Assembly (NCBI GenBank): GCA_003210055.1
Contig: QCNS01000003.1
Coordinates: 1 to 64,000, forward strand
DNA from: SAR116 cluster bacterium AG-426-I14
GTDB taxonomy: Bacteria; Pseudomonadota; Alphaproteobacteria; Puniceispirillales; Marisalimonadaceae
DNA: 64,000 nt
Reading direction: 5' to 3'
Of this stretch, positions 38,571-47,377 are shown one piece after another. The notes under the pieces are model-generated. The model had not been told where the DNA came from and did not search any database. It worked only from the letters and a program-made list of their open reading frames with translations. The position numbers and the translations under genes were made by a program. Position 1 is the stretch's first letter; each line of letters opens with the position of its first letter.

Positions 38571-40972
38571 AATTTACTTTAAGTTGGTTGAAGGATCATT
38601 TAGAAACAGATGCCTCACTTTATGAAGTCATAGAAGCCTTAAATAAATTGGGACTTGAGGTAAGTTCTTATTCAAAAATTAGTTCAGAAATAAAAAACTT
38701 CAAGGCAGCCAAGGTTACAAAAATTGAAAAACATAAAAATGCCGATAAATTGAATGTTTGCTATATAAGTACAGGAACAGAAACTTTTAAAGTAGTATGT
38801 GGCGCATCTAATCTCAAATTGAATATGATTGGTGTTTATGCCCCACCAGGAACATATATACCTGGTTTAGATTTAACTTTAAAAGAAGTAGAAATAAGGG
38901 GCGTGCTTTCGAGTGGAATGCTGTGTTCTGAAAAAGAACTGCAAATTTCAGATAATCATGAAGGAATAATTCATCTACCTCTAAATACTAAAATTGGTTC
39001 AGAAGTTTCTAATTATTTAGGAATTGATGACCCTCTAATAGAAATAGAAATAACACCTAATAGAGGTGATTGTTTAGGCGTCAGAGGAATTGCAAGAGAT
39101 CTTGCTGCTTACGGTATAGGTACTTTAAAAAATCTTCAACTTTTTAAAGATAAGGGAGAATTTGAATCAAGTGTTAAATGGAATTTAGATTTACCCGAAG
39201 AAAAGAAATATTTATGTACTAAAATAATTGGGAGATCTTTTAAAAATTTAAATAACTTATCATCTCCACTTTGGATGCAAAATAGATTAAAAGCCGTAGG
39301 TCAAAGACCTATTTCAGCATTAGTTGATATAACAAATTATATAATGTTAGATATTGGTCGACCATTACATGCTTATGATTTAAAAAAAATAAAAGGTAAC
39401 TTTCTTAACATAAGATTAGCAAAAAATGGAGAAAAATTTGAAGCTTTAAATGGTAAAGTATACGATCTTAAAGAAAACATGTTAGTTATAGCTGATGATA
39501 TAGGACCAGACGATCTTGCGGGCATAATGGGTGGAGAAAGAACTGGAATCGACAAAAATACAAACGAAATGTTTTTGGAAATTGCTATTTTTTCTCCTTC
39601 TTCAGTTTCTCAAACCGGAAGAGATTTAAATTTAATATCCGACGCTAGGTATAGATTTGAGAGAGGGTTAGATTTTGAATGTCCTGATTGGGCAGTTCAT
39701 TATACATCTAAGTTAATTAAAGATATTTGTGGAGGCAGTTCGAGTTATATAGATTACCATTCTCAAAATTTAGAAACAAAAAAAATAAATTTTAAACCTA
39801 GTCTTGTTGAAAGTTTAATTGGAATTAAGATTAGTGAAGATAAAATATCAAAAATTTTATCAACACTCGGTTTTTCTCTCAAAAAAAATAATGATATTTG
39901 GTCAGTCACCGTTCCTTCATGGCGAAATGATGTTGATGGAAAGGCTGACTTGGTAGAAGAGATAATAAGAGTTTATGGTTACGAAAACATCCCTACAGAT
40001 TTATTAAAAAGAAAAAATTATATAACTAAGCCAAGTTTAAAAAATCAGCAAAGAAAAATATTGTACGCTAGGAAGTTGCTTGCAACAAGGGGTTATAACG
40101 AAGTTTTAACTTTTTCTTTTTTAGACAAAAAAAAGGCTAATCTTTTTAATGGAGGACAAAAAAAATTAACTTTAGTAAACCCTATTTCCTCCGAATTAAC
40201 AAACATGAGACCATCAATTATTCCAAATTTAATAGATGCAGTTTATAAAAATACCAATAAAGGATTTTATAACCTCTCTTTTTTTGAAGTGGGGCCAGTT
40301 TTTAATGGTGATATGCCTAATGAACAAGTGATAGTAGCAACTGGAATAAGGTATGGAAAAGAAATAGAGAAAGATTGGAAGAATGAAGAAAAACTATTTG
40401 ATTTTTATAAAATTAAATCAGATGTTTTAGAAGTATTAAGAGCTTTGTCTTGTCCAGTTTCAAATTTAAAAATTGATAATCTATCCCCTCCTAAATATTA
40501 TCATCCAGGTAGGTCGGCATGTCTAAAACTAGGTAAATTAAATATTGCTTATTTTGGACAGTTAAATCCTTTTGTTTTGAAGGACTTAAATTTTAAAAAT
40601 GATTGTTTCTGCTTTGAAATATTTTTGGATAATCTTCCCAAGAAAAATAGTAAAAATGTCTCGAGGTCTTTGTTAAAAAAATCGCCTTTTCAATCTACTT
40701 ACAGAGACTTTGCATTTGTAGTTAATGATGAATTAGCAGCTATGGACTTAGTTAATGTAATTCAAAATGCAGATAAAGAAATAATAAACGAAATAAAAGT
40801 TTTTGATATATTCAAAGGTAAAAATATTCCAGATCAAAAAAAATCAATTGCTTTATCTGTTGAAATTATACCACAAGATAAAACCCTAAATGAAAGGGAG
40901 ATAGATACTTTAAGTGAGAGAATTATCTCTGAGGTTTCAAAAAAACTAAATGGTCAAATTAGACAGGAATAA
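38567..40972 (+). CDS. pheT: Phenylalanyl-tRNA synthetase beta subunit
   Basis: 801 aa. An N-terminal EMAP/OB tRNA-binding domain (residues about 38-150, KVTKIEKHKNADKLNVC) is followed by the B3/4 editing domain, B5 domains and a C-terminal ferredoxin-fold anticodon-binding domain (SPFQSTYRDFAFVV). Length and order of domains are normal. It closes the thrS-to-pheT block. No clear terminator follows. Confidence 0.97.
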   Translation: MKFTLSWLKDHLETDASLYEVIEALNKLGLEVSSYSKISSEIKNFKAAKVTKIEKHKNADKLNVCYISTGTETFKVVCGASNLKLNMIGVYAPPGTYIPGLDLTLKEVEIRGVLSSGMLCSEKELQISDNHEGIIHLPLNTKIGSEVSNYLGIDDPLIEIEITPNRGDCLGVRGIARDLAAYGIGTLKNLQLFKDKGEFESSVKWNLDLPEEKKYLCTKIIGRSFKNLNNLSSPLWMQNRLKAVGQRPISALVDITNYIMLDIGRPLHAYDLKKIKGNFLNIRLAKNGEKFEALNGKVYDLKENMLVIADDIGPDDLAGIMGGERTGIDKNTNEMFLEIAIFSPSSVSQTGRDLNLISDARYRFERGLDFECPDWAVHYTSKLIKDICGGSSSYIDYHSQNLETKKINFKPSLVESLIGIKISEDKISKILSTLGFSLKKNNDIWSVTVPSWRNDVDGKADLVEEIIRVYGYENIPTDLLKRKNYITKPSLKNQQRKILYARKLLATRGYNEVLTFSFLDKKKANLFNGGQKKLTLVNPISSELTNMRPSIIPNLIDAVYKNTNKGFYNLSFFEVGPVFNGDMPNEQVIVATGIRYGKEIEKDWKNEEKLFDFYKIKSDVLEVLRALSCPVSNLKIDNLSPPKYYHPGRSACLKLGKLNIAYFGQLNPFVLKDLNFKNDCFCFEIFLDNLPKKNSKNVSRSLLKKSPFQSTYRDFAFVVNDELAAMDLVNVIQNADKEIINEIKVFDIFKGKNIPDQKKSIALSVEIIPQDKTLNEREIDTLSERIISEVSKKLNGQIRQE

Positions 40973-41171
40973 TTTAAAAGAATGTTGTTTAATAAATATA
41001 TTTAAAAAAGACAACTATTTTCTATCAGAACAATCATAATATTTCGTGTTCTAATGCAATTAAAAATCTAATTTTATTGACTAAAAAGAAATAGTAATAA
41101 TTTTAAATAATATTTAAACTATTTTGCAGTTTAAAAAATGAAGTAATAATTATGTTTAGGGTTTAAAAAAA
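40973..41171. other. Intergenic stretch after pheT
   Basis: About 200 bases of very AT-rich sequence between pheT and tRNA-Thr. I found no open frame with coding character, no strong hairpin terminator and no tRNA in it. It would carry the end of the pheT transcript and, on the other strand, sequence downstream of the tRNA-Thr gene. Confidence 0.5.
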
Positions 41172-41247
41172 TGGTGCCGCCAACTGGATTTGAACCAGTG
41201 ACCTCGTCATTACCAATGACGCGCTCTACCGCTGGAGCTATGGCGGC
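41172..41247 (-). tRNA. tRNA-Thr (anticodon GGT)
   Basis: A 76-nt cloverleaf on the complement with encoded CCA. Acceptor GCCGCCA/TGGCGGC pairs perfectly. The anticodon loop TTGGTAA gives anticodon GGT. D-arm (AGCTCCAGCGGTAGAGC) and T-loop (TTCAAAT) are normal. It is isolated, antisense to the flanking genes. Confidence 0.97.
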
Positions 41248-41312
41248 ATTTAAATACATTTAATATTTCAAAATCTAGACAATAAATTATTTGTCAATTA
41301 TATTAAAGCTTT

Positions 41313-41501
41313 ATGCTAGTAAAAACAATGTCAAAAAAGATTAGTACAAATAATAATACTTTATCAATTTCTCTTAGAAAAAATTTACAATTAAGAAAAA
41401 AACAAACAACAGATAGAGACGCAAATAAAGTTACAGGTAAAAGGTTATCTAAAATAGGTTTTTCATCATTGCTAAATAATAAAAATTTAAAAAATAAATG
41501 A
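41313..41501 (+). CDS. Small basic hypothetical protein upstream of murA
   Basis: A 62 aa frame (57 aa if the second ATG at 41328 is used), very rich in Lys, Asn, Ser and Thr, with no TM segment. The segment SISLRKNLQLRKKQ is amphipathic and basic. Its stop overlaps the murA ATG by four bases (ATGA, 41498-41501), which is the main reason to believe it is translated and coupled to murA. No Shine-Dalgarno is evident. I do not recognise the family. Confidence 0.5.
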   Translation: MLVKTMSKKISTNNNTLSISLRKNLQLRKKQTTDRDANKVTGKRLSKIGFSSLLNNKNLKNK

Positions 41502-42751
41502 ATAGTTTTGACAAATTAATTATTAAGGGGAAAAAAAAGTTATTTGGTGAAGTTAATATAAGTGGTGCTAAAAACTCTGCATTACCATTGATGGCTGCAT
41601 CCATATTGATAAATAATGATTATGAATTAAATAATGTACCTAACCTCTTAGATACAAAAATTATGATAAAACTTTTAAAATCTCTAGGAGTTAAAACACA
41701 AGTATCAAAGGGTAACATTAAGTTTTTAAGTCCCCCTTTAATTCATGTTGCTCCTGAAAAATTAGTGAATACTATGAGGGCTTCTATTTTAATTTTAGCT
41801 CCATTATTACAATCTAGGAAACATGCTGTTGTTCCTTTACCAGGTGGGTGCGCAATAGGAACTAGACCAATTGATCTACATATTGATGTGGTTAAAAAAC
41901 TAGGAGCAAATATAGAGTTAAGAGATGGTTTTCTTAGTGCTAAACTACCAGAAGTTGGTTTCAGAGGCTGTCAAATCAAGTTTCCTAAAGTCTCGGTTGG
42001 TGCCACTGAGTGCGCTATTATGGCATCAGTTTTAGCTCAAGGGACAACTGAACTTATAAATGCTGCAAGAGAACCAGAAATTGTTGATTTAGGAAATTGT
42101 ATGATTAAAGCTGGAGCAAAAATATCAGGATTGGGTGAAAGTAAAATCATTATTGAAGGTGTACAAAAGTTAAATCCTACAACTTTTTCTGTTATACCCG
42201 ATAGAATTGAAGCTGGCTCATTTGCGATTGCAGCATCAATAACAGGTGGTGAAGTTAATATAAAAGAAATCAGATATTCTGACCTTGAAACATTTTTAAA
42301 TAAATTAAAACTAACAGGTACTAAAGTTATTTATGGGCAAAACGAAGTCAAAATAATTGGATCCAATAAGCTTAAGTCAGTTAATATTTCTACAGAACCA
42401 CATCCAGGTTTTCCAACAGATCTTCAAGCACAATTCATGAGTCTTATGTGTTTAGCAGATGGTAAATCTATAATTAATGAAAATATTTTTGAAAATAGAT
42501 TTCAACATGTTCCAGAATTAAAAAAAATGGGAGCAAGAATTATGGTTGTGAATAACACTGCATCTGTTATGGGATTAGAAAGTTTAAAAGGTGCAAATGT
42601 GAAAGCAACAGATTTAAGAGCTTCAATGTCGTTAATAATTGCTGCATTAGCTGCTGAAGGAATAACAAATGTTTTTGAACTAGAACATTTAAAAAGAGGT
42701 TACGAAAATATTGAAGATAAATTAAGTAATTTAGGGGCAGAAATAAGTTAG
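41498..42751 (+). CDS. murA: UDP-N-acetylglucosamine 1-carboxyvinyltransferase
   Basis: First committed step of peptidoglycan synthesis. The 417 aa enolpyruvyl transferase has the early loop SGAKNSALPLMAAS and the catalytic, fosfomycin-sensitive Cys in PGGCAIGTRPIDLH (about residue 117). PHPGFPTDLQAQFM and the C-terminal LKRGYENI are also present. Cys rather than Asp is retained at the active site. It forms an operon with DUF2948 and hisG-hisD. Confidence 0.97.
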   Translation: MNSFDKLIIKGKKKLFGEVNISGAKNSALPLMAASILINNDYELNNVPNLLDTKIMIKLLKSLGVKTQVSKGNIKFLSPPLIHVAPEKLVNTMRASILILAPLLQSRKHAVVPLPGGCAIGTRPIDLHIDVVKKLGANIELRDGFLSAKLPEVGFRGCQIKFPKVSVGATECAIMASVLAQGTTELINAAREPEIVDLGNCMIKAGAKISGLGESKIIIEGVQKLNPTTFSVIPDRIEAGSFAIAASITGGEVNIKEIRYSDLETFLNKLKLTGTKVIYGQNEVKIIGSNKLKSVNISTEPHPGFPTDLQAQFMSLMCLADGKSIINENIFENRFQHVPELKKMGARIMVVNNTASVMGLESLKGANVKATDLRASMSLIIAALAAEGITNVFELEHLKRGYENIEDKLSNLGAEIS

Positions 42752-42760
42752 TTAATAAAA

Positions 42761-43222
42761 ATGAAAAAAAATAAGATAATTAAACAAAACTTATCAAATG
42801 ATTACAATGTTAAAAAATTAAAAATAAAAGCGTTAGATATCAATGATATAAAAATTTTATCTACTTTATGCCAAGATGGAATTTTCTCTCTTGAAGAAAT
42901 GAAATATTTAAATTTTGAACAAGTTTTTGTAGCTACTTTTTCGAGATTTTGTTGGGAATATTATGATAATAATAAAAATGTATCTTATAGAGTTGTGTCT
43001 GGATTACAATTTAAAGAAATAAATCATGTTGAATTTGTTAACTTCAATAATGAAGATAAAAAAGATTACTTAAATTTGTTGGCAATAACATTTAAAAACA
43101 AATATTTAGAATTGAATTTTTCATCTTCAAAATTGATTAGACTTAGTGTAAATAGAATTAGTATTTTGTTAGAAGACATAAATTTACCATGGCCAACAAA
43201 AAACAAACCAATACATAAATGA
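42761..43222 (+). CDS. DUF2948 family protein
   Basis: A 153 aa cytoplasmic protein of unknown function, restricted largely to alphaproteobacteria and typically found between murA and hisD. It shows the family pattern LKIKALDINDIKILSTLCQDGI near the N-terminus, RFCWEYYD in the middle and SVNRISILLEDINLPWPTKNKP at the C-terminus. Its stop overlaps hisG (ATGA). No catalytic residues are known. Confidence 0.82.
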   Translation: MKKNKIIKQNLSNDYNVKKLKIKALDINDIKILSTLCQDGIFSLEEMKYLNFEQVFVATFSRFCWEYYDNNKNVSYRVVSGLQFKEINHVEFVNFNNEDKKDYLNLLAITFKNKYLELNFSSSKLIRLSVNRISILLEDINLPWPTKNKPIHK

Positions 43223-43890
43223 ACATTATGAACAATTTACAAGACATGTATATAGCAATACCAAAAGGAAGAGTTATGATTGAAGCAATTCCAATTCTAG
43301 AGGAAATTGGTTTAATTCCAGAAAAATCATTCTTTGATAATAATAGTAGAATTTTGCAATTCTCAACTAATAAAAAAAATGTAAAAATAATTAAAGTTAG
43401 ATCTTTTGATGTTGCTACTTTTTTAATTTACGGTGCTGTCCAAATTGCAATTATTGGTAGTGATGTACTCGATGAGTTTAATCATTCAGAAATTTATTCA
43501 CCCATAGATTTAAATGTTGGTCATTGTAGAATGGTTGTAGCATCAAGCAATGAAATATTAAAAAAAGAAAATCCTCTAGAATGGAGTTATGTCAGAGTGG
43601 CAACCAAGTATCCTAATATTACAAAAAAACATTTTGAAAAAAGAGGAGTTCATGCAGAATGTATAAAACTTAATGGTGCAATGGAAATAGCTCCAAAAAT
43701 GAGTTTATGTAGAAGGATAGTAGACTTAGTTGATACTGGTAAGACTTTAGAAGCTAATGGTTTAATAGAAGTAGAGGAGATTACAAAAGTTTCTACTCGT
43801 ATAGCTATAAATAGGACTGCCTATAAAACAAGGTTTGAGGAGATGATTGAATTGATAAATAAATTTGAGAGTATCAATAATGAAAAATAA
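43219..43890 (+). CDS. hisG: ATP phosphoribosyltransferase, short form
   Basis: First enzyme of histidine synthesis. The 223 aa sequence is the HisG-S type, without the C-terminal ACT-like regulatory domain. YIAIPKGRVM, FDVATFLIYGAVQIAIIGSDVL and the PRPP loop IVDLVDTGKTLEANGL are visible. The short form needs HisZ for activity; hisZ is not in this window. The start overlaps the DUF2948 stop; ATG 43228 is an alternative. Confidence 0.92.
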   Translation: MNIMNNLQDMYIAIPKGRVMIEAIPILEEIGLIPEKSFFDNNSRILQFSTNKKNVKIIKVRSFDVATFLIYGAVQIAIIGSDVLDEFNHSEIYSPIDLNVGHCRMVVASSNEILKKENPLEWSYVRVATKYPNITKKHFEKRGVHAECIKLNGAMEIAPKMSLCRRIVDLVDTGKTLEANGLIEVEEITKVSTRIAINRTAYKTRFEEMIELINKFESINNEK

Positions 43891-45181
43891 TAAAACTAAT
43901 TTTATTTTTTCTAATAAACCAAATTTCAATAACTTATTGAGAAAATTATTATTAAGTAAAAATGAAAAAATAGATGATGTATCGGAAATAGTAAAAAATA
44001 TTATTTTTAAAGTTAAGACTAAAGGTGATAAAGCTCTGTTATCGTTAATAAAAAAATATGATAACGATAACATCAATAGTATTGAAGACATAAAGATTAG
44101 TTATAAAACTATGAAAAAAGCTTTTCATGATCTTCCGTTAAATCAAAAAAATGCTCTAAAATTTGCAGTAAAAAGAATTAGATCATTTCATGAAAAGCAG
44201 ACTCCAAAAAATTTAGATTATAGAGATGAATTGGATGTTCGTTTAGGATTAAAATTTGAGCCTATTAACTCTGTCGGTTTTTATGTTCCAGGCGGAAAAG
44301 CCATTTATCCCTCTTCTATAATTATGAACGTAATTCCATCATTGGTTGCAGGTGTCTATGATAGAAAATTGGTTACACCTGTTTCAGTTAAAAATCCTCC
44401 TCAAATAATTCTTGCAACTGCTTATATGACCGAAGTTAGTCAGTTCTATGCTATGGGTGGCGCACACTCAATTGCTGCTTTGGCTTTTGGAACAGAAAGT
44501 ATTGAAAGAGTAGACAAAATTGTTGGGCCAGGAAATATGTTTGTAGCAGAGGCAAAGCGTCAGGTTTTTGGAAAGGTTGGAATCGACTCAATAGCTGGCC
44601 CATCCGAAATACTTATTGTTACAGATAATAAAAGTAATCCTGATTGGATAGCTTATGATCTTCTTTCACAATCAGAACATGATGAGCAGGCCCAAGCAAT
44701 TTTAATAACTGATGATAAAGATTTTGCAAAAAGAGTTGAAAATTCCATAGATTTAGCACTAAAAACATTACCTCGACAAAAAATTGCATCATCTTCATGG
44801 TTTTCTAAAGGATGTATAATTGTTCTAGAAAATTTAGAACAATCTGTTGATTTAATAAATTCAATTGCACCTGAACATTTAGAAATTGCAGTAAATAATC
44901 CAAATAAGTTTCTTAAAAAAATAAAAAATGCTGGTTCAATATTTTTGGGTAGATATACACCTGAAGCAATAGGTGATTATGTGGCTGGCCCTAACCATGT
45001 TTTACCAACTGGTGGAACTGCTAAATTCTCAAGTGGATTAGGAGTAGCTGATTTTATGAAAAGAAGTACATTTATAGAGTGTAACAAAAATAATCTATTT
45101 TTGTTAAGAGAGCATGCAAGTATTTTAGCTTCATTAGAAGGTTTCCAAGCTCATAAAATTTCAATGGAAATAAGAAAATAA
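43880..45181 (+). CDS. hisD: Histidinol dehydrogenase
   Basis: Zinc enzyme for the last two oxidations of histidine synthesis. About 433 aa. VGFYVPGGKAIYPSSIIMN, GPGNMFVAEAKRQVFGKVGID, AGPSEILI, the zinc/catalytic SQSEHDEQAQAIL and the catalytic Glu-His of IAPEHLEI are all present. ATG 43880, overlapping the hisG end by 11 bases, is preferred over TTG 43865. Ordering after murA-DUF2948 is the usual alphaproteobacterial one. Confidence 0.95.
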   Translation: MKNNKTNFIFSNKPNFNNLLRKLLLSKNEKIDDVSEIVKNIIFKVKTKGDKALLSLIKKYDNDNINSIEDIKISYKTMKKAFHDLPLNQKNALKFAVKRIRSFHEKQTPKNLDYRDELDVRLGLKFEPINSVGFYVPGGKAIYPSSIIMNVIPSLVAGVYDRKLVTPVSVKNPPQIILATAYMTEVSQFYAMGGAHSIAALAFGTESIERVDKIVGPGNMFVAEAKRQVFGKVGIDSIAGPSEILIVTDNKSNPDWIAYDLLSQSEHDEQAQAILITDDKDFAKRVENSIDLALKTLPRQKIASSSWFSKGCIIVLENLEQSVDLINSIAPEHLEIAVNNPNKFLKKIKNAGSIFLGRYTPEAIGDYVAGPNHVLPTGGTAKFSSGLGVADFMKRSTFIECNKNNLFLLREHASILASLEGFQAHKISMEIRK

Positions 45182-45243
45182 AATTCAAATTATAACTTGA
45201 CTAATTAAGATTTATCAGCAGATTAAACTTAAAAAGGATATAA

Positions 45244-45462
45244 ATGGCTAAAGAAGGCGTAATTGAATTTTCTGGGATTGTTGAAGAGCTTTTACCAAAT
45301 GCAATGTTTAGAGTTAAACTTGATAACGAACACGAAGTTTTAGCTCACACTAGCGGGAAAATGAGAAAAAATAGAATACGTGTTTTACTTGGTGATAGGG
45401 TAAATGTAGAGATGACACCTTATGATTTAACTAAAGGTAGAATTACATTTAGATATAAATAA
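45244..45462 (+). CDS. infA: Translation initiation factor IF-1
   Basis: 72 aa OB-fold protein of the 30S A-site. [33 protein letters not shown] and the C-terminal [11 protein letters not shown] are diagnostic. AAGGATAT precedes the ATG. It stands after a 62-base gap from hisD and probably has its own promoter. Confidence 0.97.
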   Translation: MAKEGVIEFSGIVEELLPNAMFRVKLDNEHEVLAHTSGKMRKNRIRVLLGDRVNVEMTPYDLTKGRITFRYK

Positions 45463-45479
45463 ATATCTTCGATTTTAAA

Positions 45480-46085
45480 ATGATTGATTTAAACAATGAA
45501 ATTCATTTCATTCTTGGTTCCTCATCTCCAAGAAGGTTAGAACTTTTAGCCCAAATTGGTATAATTCCTAATCAAACCGTTTCACCTAAAATAGAAGAGA
45601 AAATTCTTAAAAATGAATTGCCGTTATCGTATGTAAAGAGAATTGTTACAAAAAAAATGTCCAAAGTTAGAAAAGAAAACCCAACTTCATTAATTTTAAC
45701 GGCTGACACAATTGTCCATGTAGGTAGACGAATATTAAATAAGACTTCAGAATTAAAAGAGGCAGAAAGTTTCTTGAAACTCTTGTCTGGAAGACGACAT
45801 AAAGTAACAACAGCTTTCATTATCTCTAGTCCAAGTTATAAGGGTAAGTTAAACTTAGTTTCATCAATAGTTAAATTTAAGAGATTAACTCTTCAGGAAA
45901 TAGATTTTTATTTAAAAACAAATGAATGGAAAGGAAAGGCTGGAGGTTACGGTGTACAAGGAATAGCATCAAGATATATTAATTTTATTTCTGGTTCTTA
46001 TTCAAATATAGTTGGTTTACCTTTGGCAGATGTATATGGAAAACTAATTGCAGCAGGATTCATAAAGATTAATGAAAAATTATAA
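45480..46085 (+). CDS. maf: Maf-family nucleotide pyrophosphatase
   Basis: House-cleaning nucleoside triphosphate pyrophosphatase of 201 aa acting on dTTP/UTP or modified pyrimidines. The family loop LGSSSPRRLELLAQIGI, LTADTIV (catalytic Asp), LSGRRHKVTTAF and KAGGYGVQG with NIVGLPL are visible. It overlaps yacG by 14 bases. The paralogue type (YhdE or YceF) cannot be assigned with confidence. Confidence 0.92.
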   Translation: MIDLNNEIHFILGSSSPRRLELLAQIGIIPNQTVSPKIEEKILKNELPLSYVKRIVTKKMSKVRKENPTSLILTADTIVHVGRRILNKTSELKEAESFLKLLSGRRHKVTTAFIISSPSYKGKLNLVSSIVKFKRLTLQEIDFYLKTNEWKGKAGGYGVQGIASRYINFISGSYSNIVGLPLADVYGKLIAAGFIKINEKL

Positions 46086-46233
46086 AGTATATATTTGTGT
46101 AACTTGTAAAAATAAAAACAATAACCAAAATGAGTTTTATCCATTTTGTTCAAAAAAATGTAGAGATATAGATTTAAGCAAATGGTTAAATGAAGAATAT
46201 GCCATTGAAGATAATATAATTGAACAAAAATAA
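46072..46233 (+). CDS. yacG: YacG, DNA gyrase-inhibiting zinc ribbon protein
   Basis: A 53 aa gene. Four Cys form the YacG zinc site (CVTC and CSKKC) around a short FYPFCS segment, followed by RDIDLSKWLNEEYAI, the conserved tail. YacG binds gyrase and blocks DNA binding in E. coli. It begins inside the end of maf and is followed 55 bases later by tRNA-Phe. In many alphaproteobacteria an RNase E/G gene lies between maf and yacG; none is here. Confidence 0.85.
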   Translation: MKNYKVYICVTCKNKNNNQNEFYPFCSKKCRDIDLSKWLNEEYAIEDNIIEQK

Positions 46234-46288
46234 AATTAGTTATCTAATATAGACAATTCTTAATGTTAGGGGTATAGATATATTAAGT

Positions 46289-46364
46289 GCCCAGGTAGCT
46301 CAGTAGGTAGAGCAGAGGACTGAAAATCCTCGTGTCGGTGGTTCGAATCCGCCCCTGGGCACCA
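46289..46364 (+). tRNA. tRNA-Phe (anticodon GAA)
   Basis: A 76-nt cloverleaf with encoded CCA. Acceptor GCCCAGG/CCTGGGC pairs, the anticodon loop CTGAAAA gives GAA, and the D-arm (AGCTCAGTAGGTAGAGC) and T-loop (TTCGAAT) are normal. The yacG-tRNA-Phe adjacency is common in alphaproteobacteria. Confidence 0.97.
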
Positions 46365-46366
46365 CT

Positions 46367-46495
46367 TTATTTCTTTCTATAACCTACATGAACAGTTAAA
46401 TCACACCCCCTGTTAATTTCTTTAAGAATCTCAGGATTATTTAAAATAGTCAAACTTGTTATGACGGAGGTATGATCAAAATTATTTTTTAGAAT
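46367..46495 (-). pseudogene. Possible 3' remnant of an unidentified gene
   Basis: A 42-codon frame on the complement, closed upstream by TAG and without any start codon. Its translation looks protein-like (FDHTSVITSLTILNNPEIL, then a terminal VHVGYRKK). It lies between tRNA-Phe and the hydratase gene of the accessory locus, on the same strand as the latter. It may be the decaying end of a gene disrupted when the accessory locus formed. I do not recognise the parent family; the frame could also be chance. Confidence 0.3.
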
Positions 46496-46528
46496 CTAAA
46501 TTGAAAAGAATTAAAATAGATGATTAGA

Positions 46529-47326
46529 CTATTTATTATCAATTTCTGTATAAATTTGACCCAACTTACCATAATCTGCTGTAATTTTATCACCAGGTGA
46601 AAAATTTAATGGCTTAGCACAGGTTCCAGTTGAAACAAATTGGCCTTTTTTTATTGTTATGTTATTTTTTGAAAGTTCATTTACAAGCCAATTGAGAGCT
46701 AAATAGGGGCTTCCTAAAACATTCGAACCAGATCCTATATTAACACTTCCATTAGAAGAACTAATACTTATTTTAAGTTCTGATAAGTTTGTAACTCTCC
46801 ATTCTTCAGACATTTTTGGTCCAATAATAAACTGATGAGCGCAAGCATTATCAGCAATTAAAATAAATTCACCAACATTTGAAAAATTTTTAAAGCGAGA
46901 GTCTGGAAGTTCGATTGCAGGGTGCATTGTTCCAACTGCTTGCAAAATTTCATCATCAGTATAACTTTCCTTTTTTGGAAATAAATCATTTTTAAATTTA
47001 AAAGCTATTTCTGGTTCTGCAACTGACATATTATTTTTACTATTTTTAATAGTTGTATTATGTGTAAATACCTTCTCTTTTAAAATTCTTCCAATCAATG
47101 GATTTTTGACACCAATATGAAACTGACCTGCTTTACTTGTGGCTGCAATTTTCCATCCAAACAATGGACTTTTGCTGAATGACTCATAAACTTCTTGAAC
47201 ATTGTAGGCTTCTAATTTGGTTTTTGGGACAAATTTTGAAGGTAACTTATCTATTAAATTACCATTTTCCCATGAATTCCAAATTAATTCAGCTGCTCTT
47301 TTTGGTTCAAAATTTCTAAACATCAT
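46529..47326 (-). CDS. 2-keto-4-pentenoate hydratase/FAH-superfamily enzyme (MhpD-like)
   Basis: About 265 aa. The family hydrates 2-hydroxypentadienoates or decarboxylates 2-oxo-hexenedioates using a divalent metal. GWKIAATSKAGQFHIGVKNPLIGRIL, the metal site MSVAEPEIAFKF, MHPAIELPDSRF, and GSPYLALNWLVNEL with GQFVSTGTCAKPL match the MhpD/HpaH pattern. The start is uncertain (GTG 47338, ATG 47326 or 47323). It is last in the minus-strand run with the enolase-superfamily, GMC and TauD genes, so it may act on a 2-oxoacid made by the preceding dehydratase. Confidence 0.82.
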   Translation of the reverse strand: MMFRNFEPKRAAELIWNSWENGNLIDKLPSKFVPKTKLEAYNVQEVYESFSKSPLFGWKIAATSKAGQFHIGVKNPLIGRILKEKVFTHNTTIKNSKNNMSVAEPEIAFKFKNDLFPKKESYTDDEILQAVGTMHPAIELPDSRFKNFSNVGEFILIADNACAHQFIIGPKMSEEWRVTNLSELKISISSSNGSVNIGSGSNVLGSPYLALNWLVNELSKNNITIKKGQFVSTGTCAKPLNFSPGDKITADYGKLGQIYTEIDNK

Positions 47327-47377
47327 CCTATAAAACACTAAAAATACATTAAATTATTTTATATAATACTAACTGAT

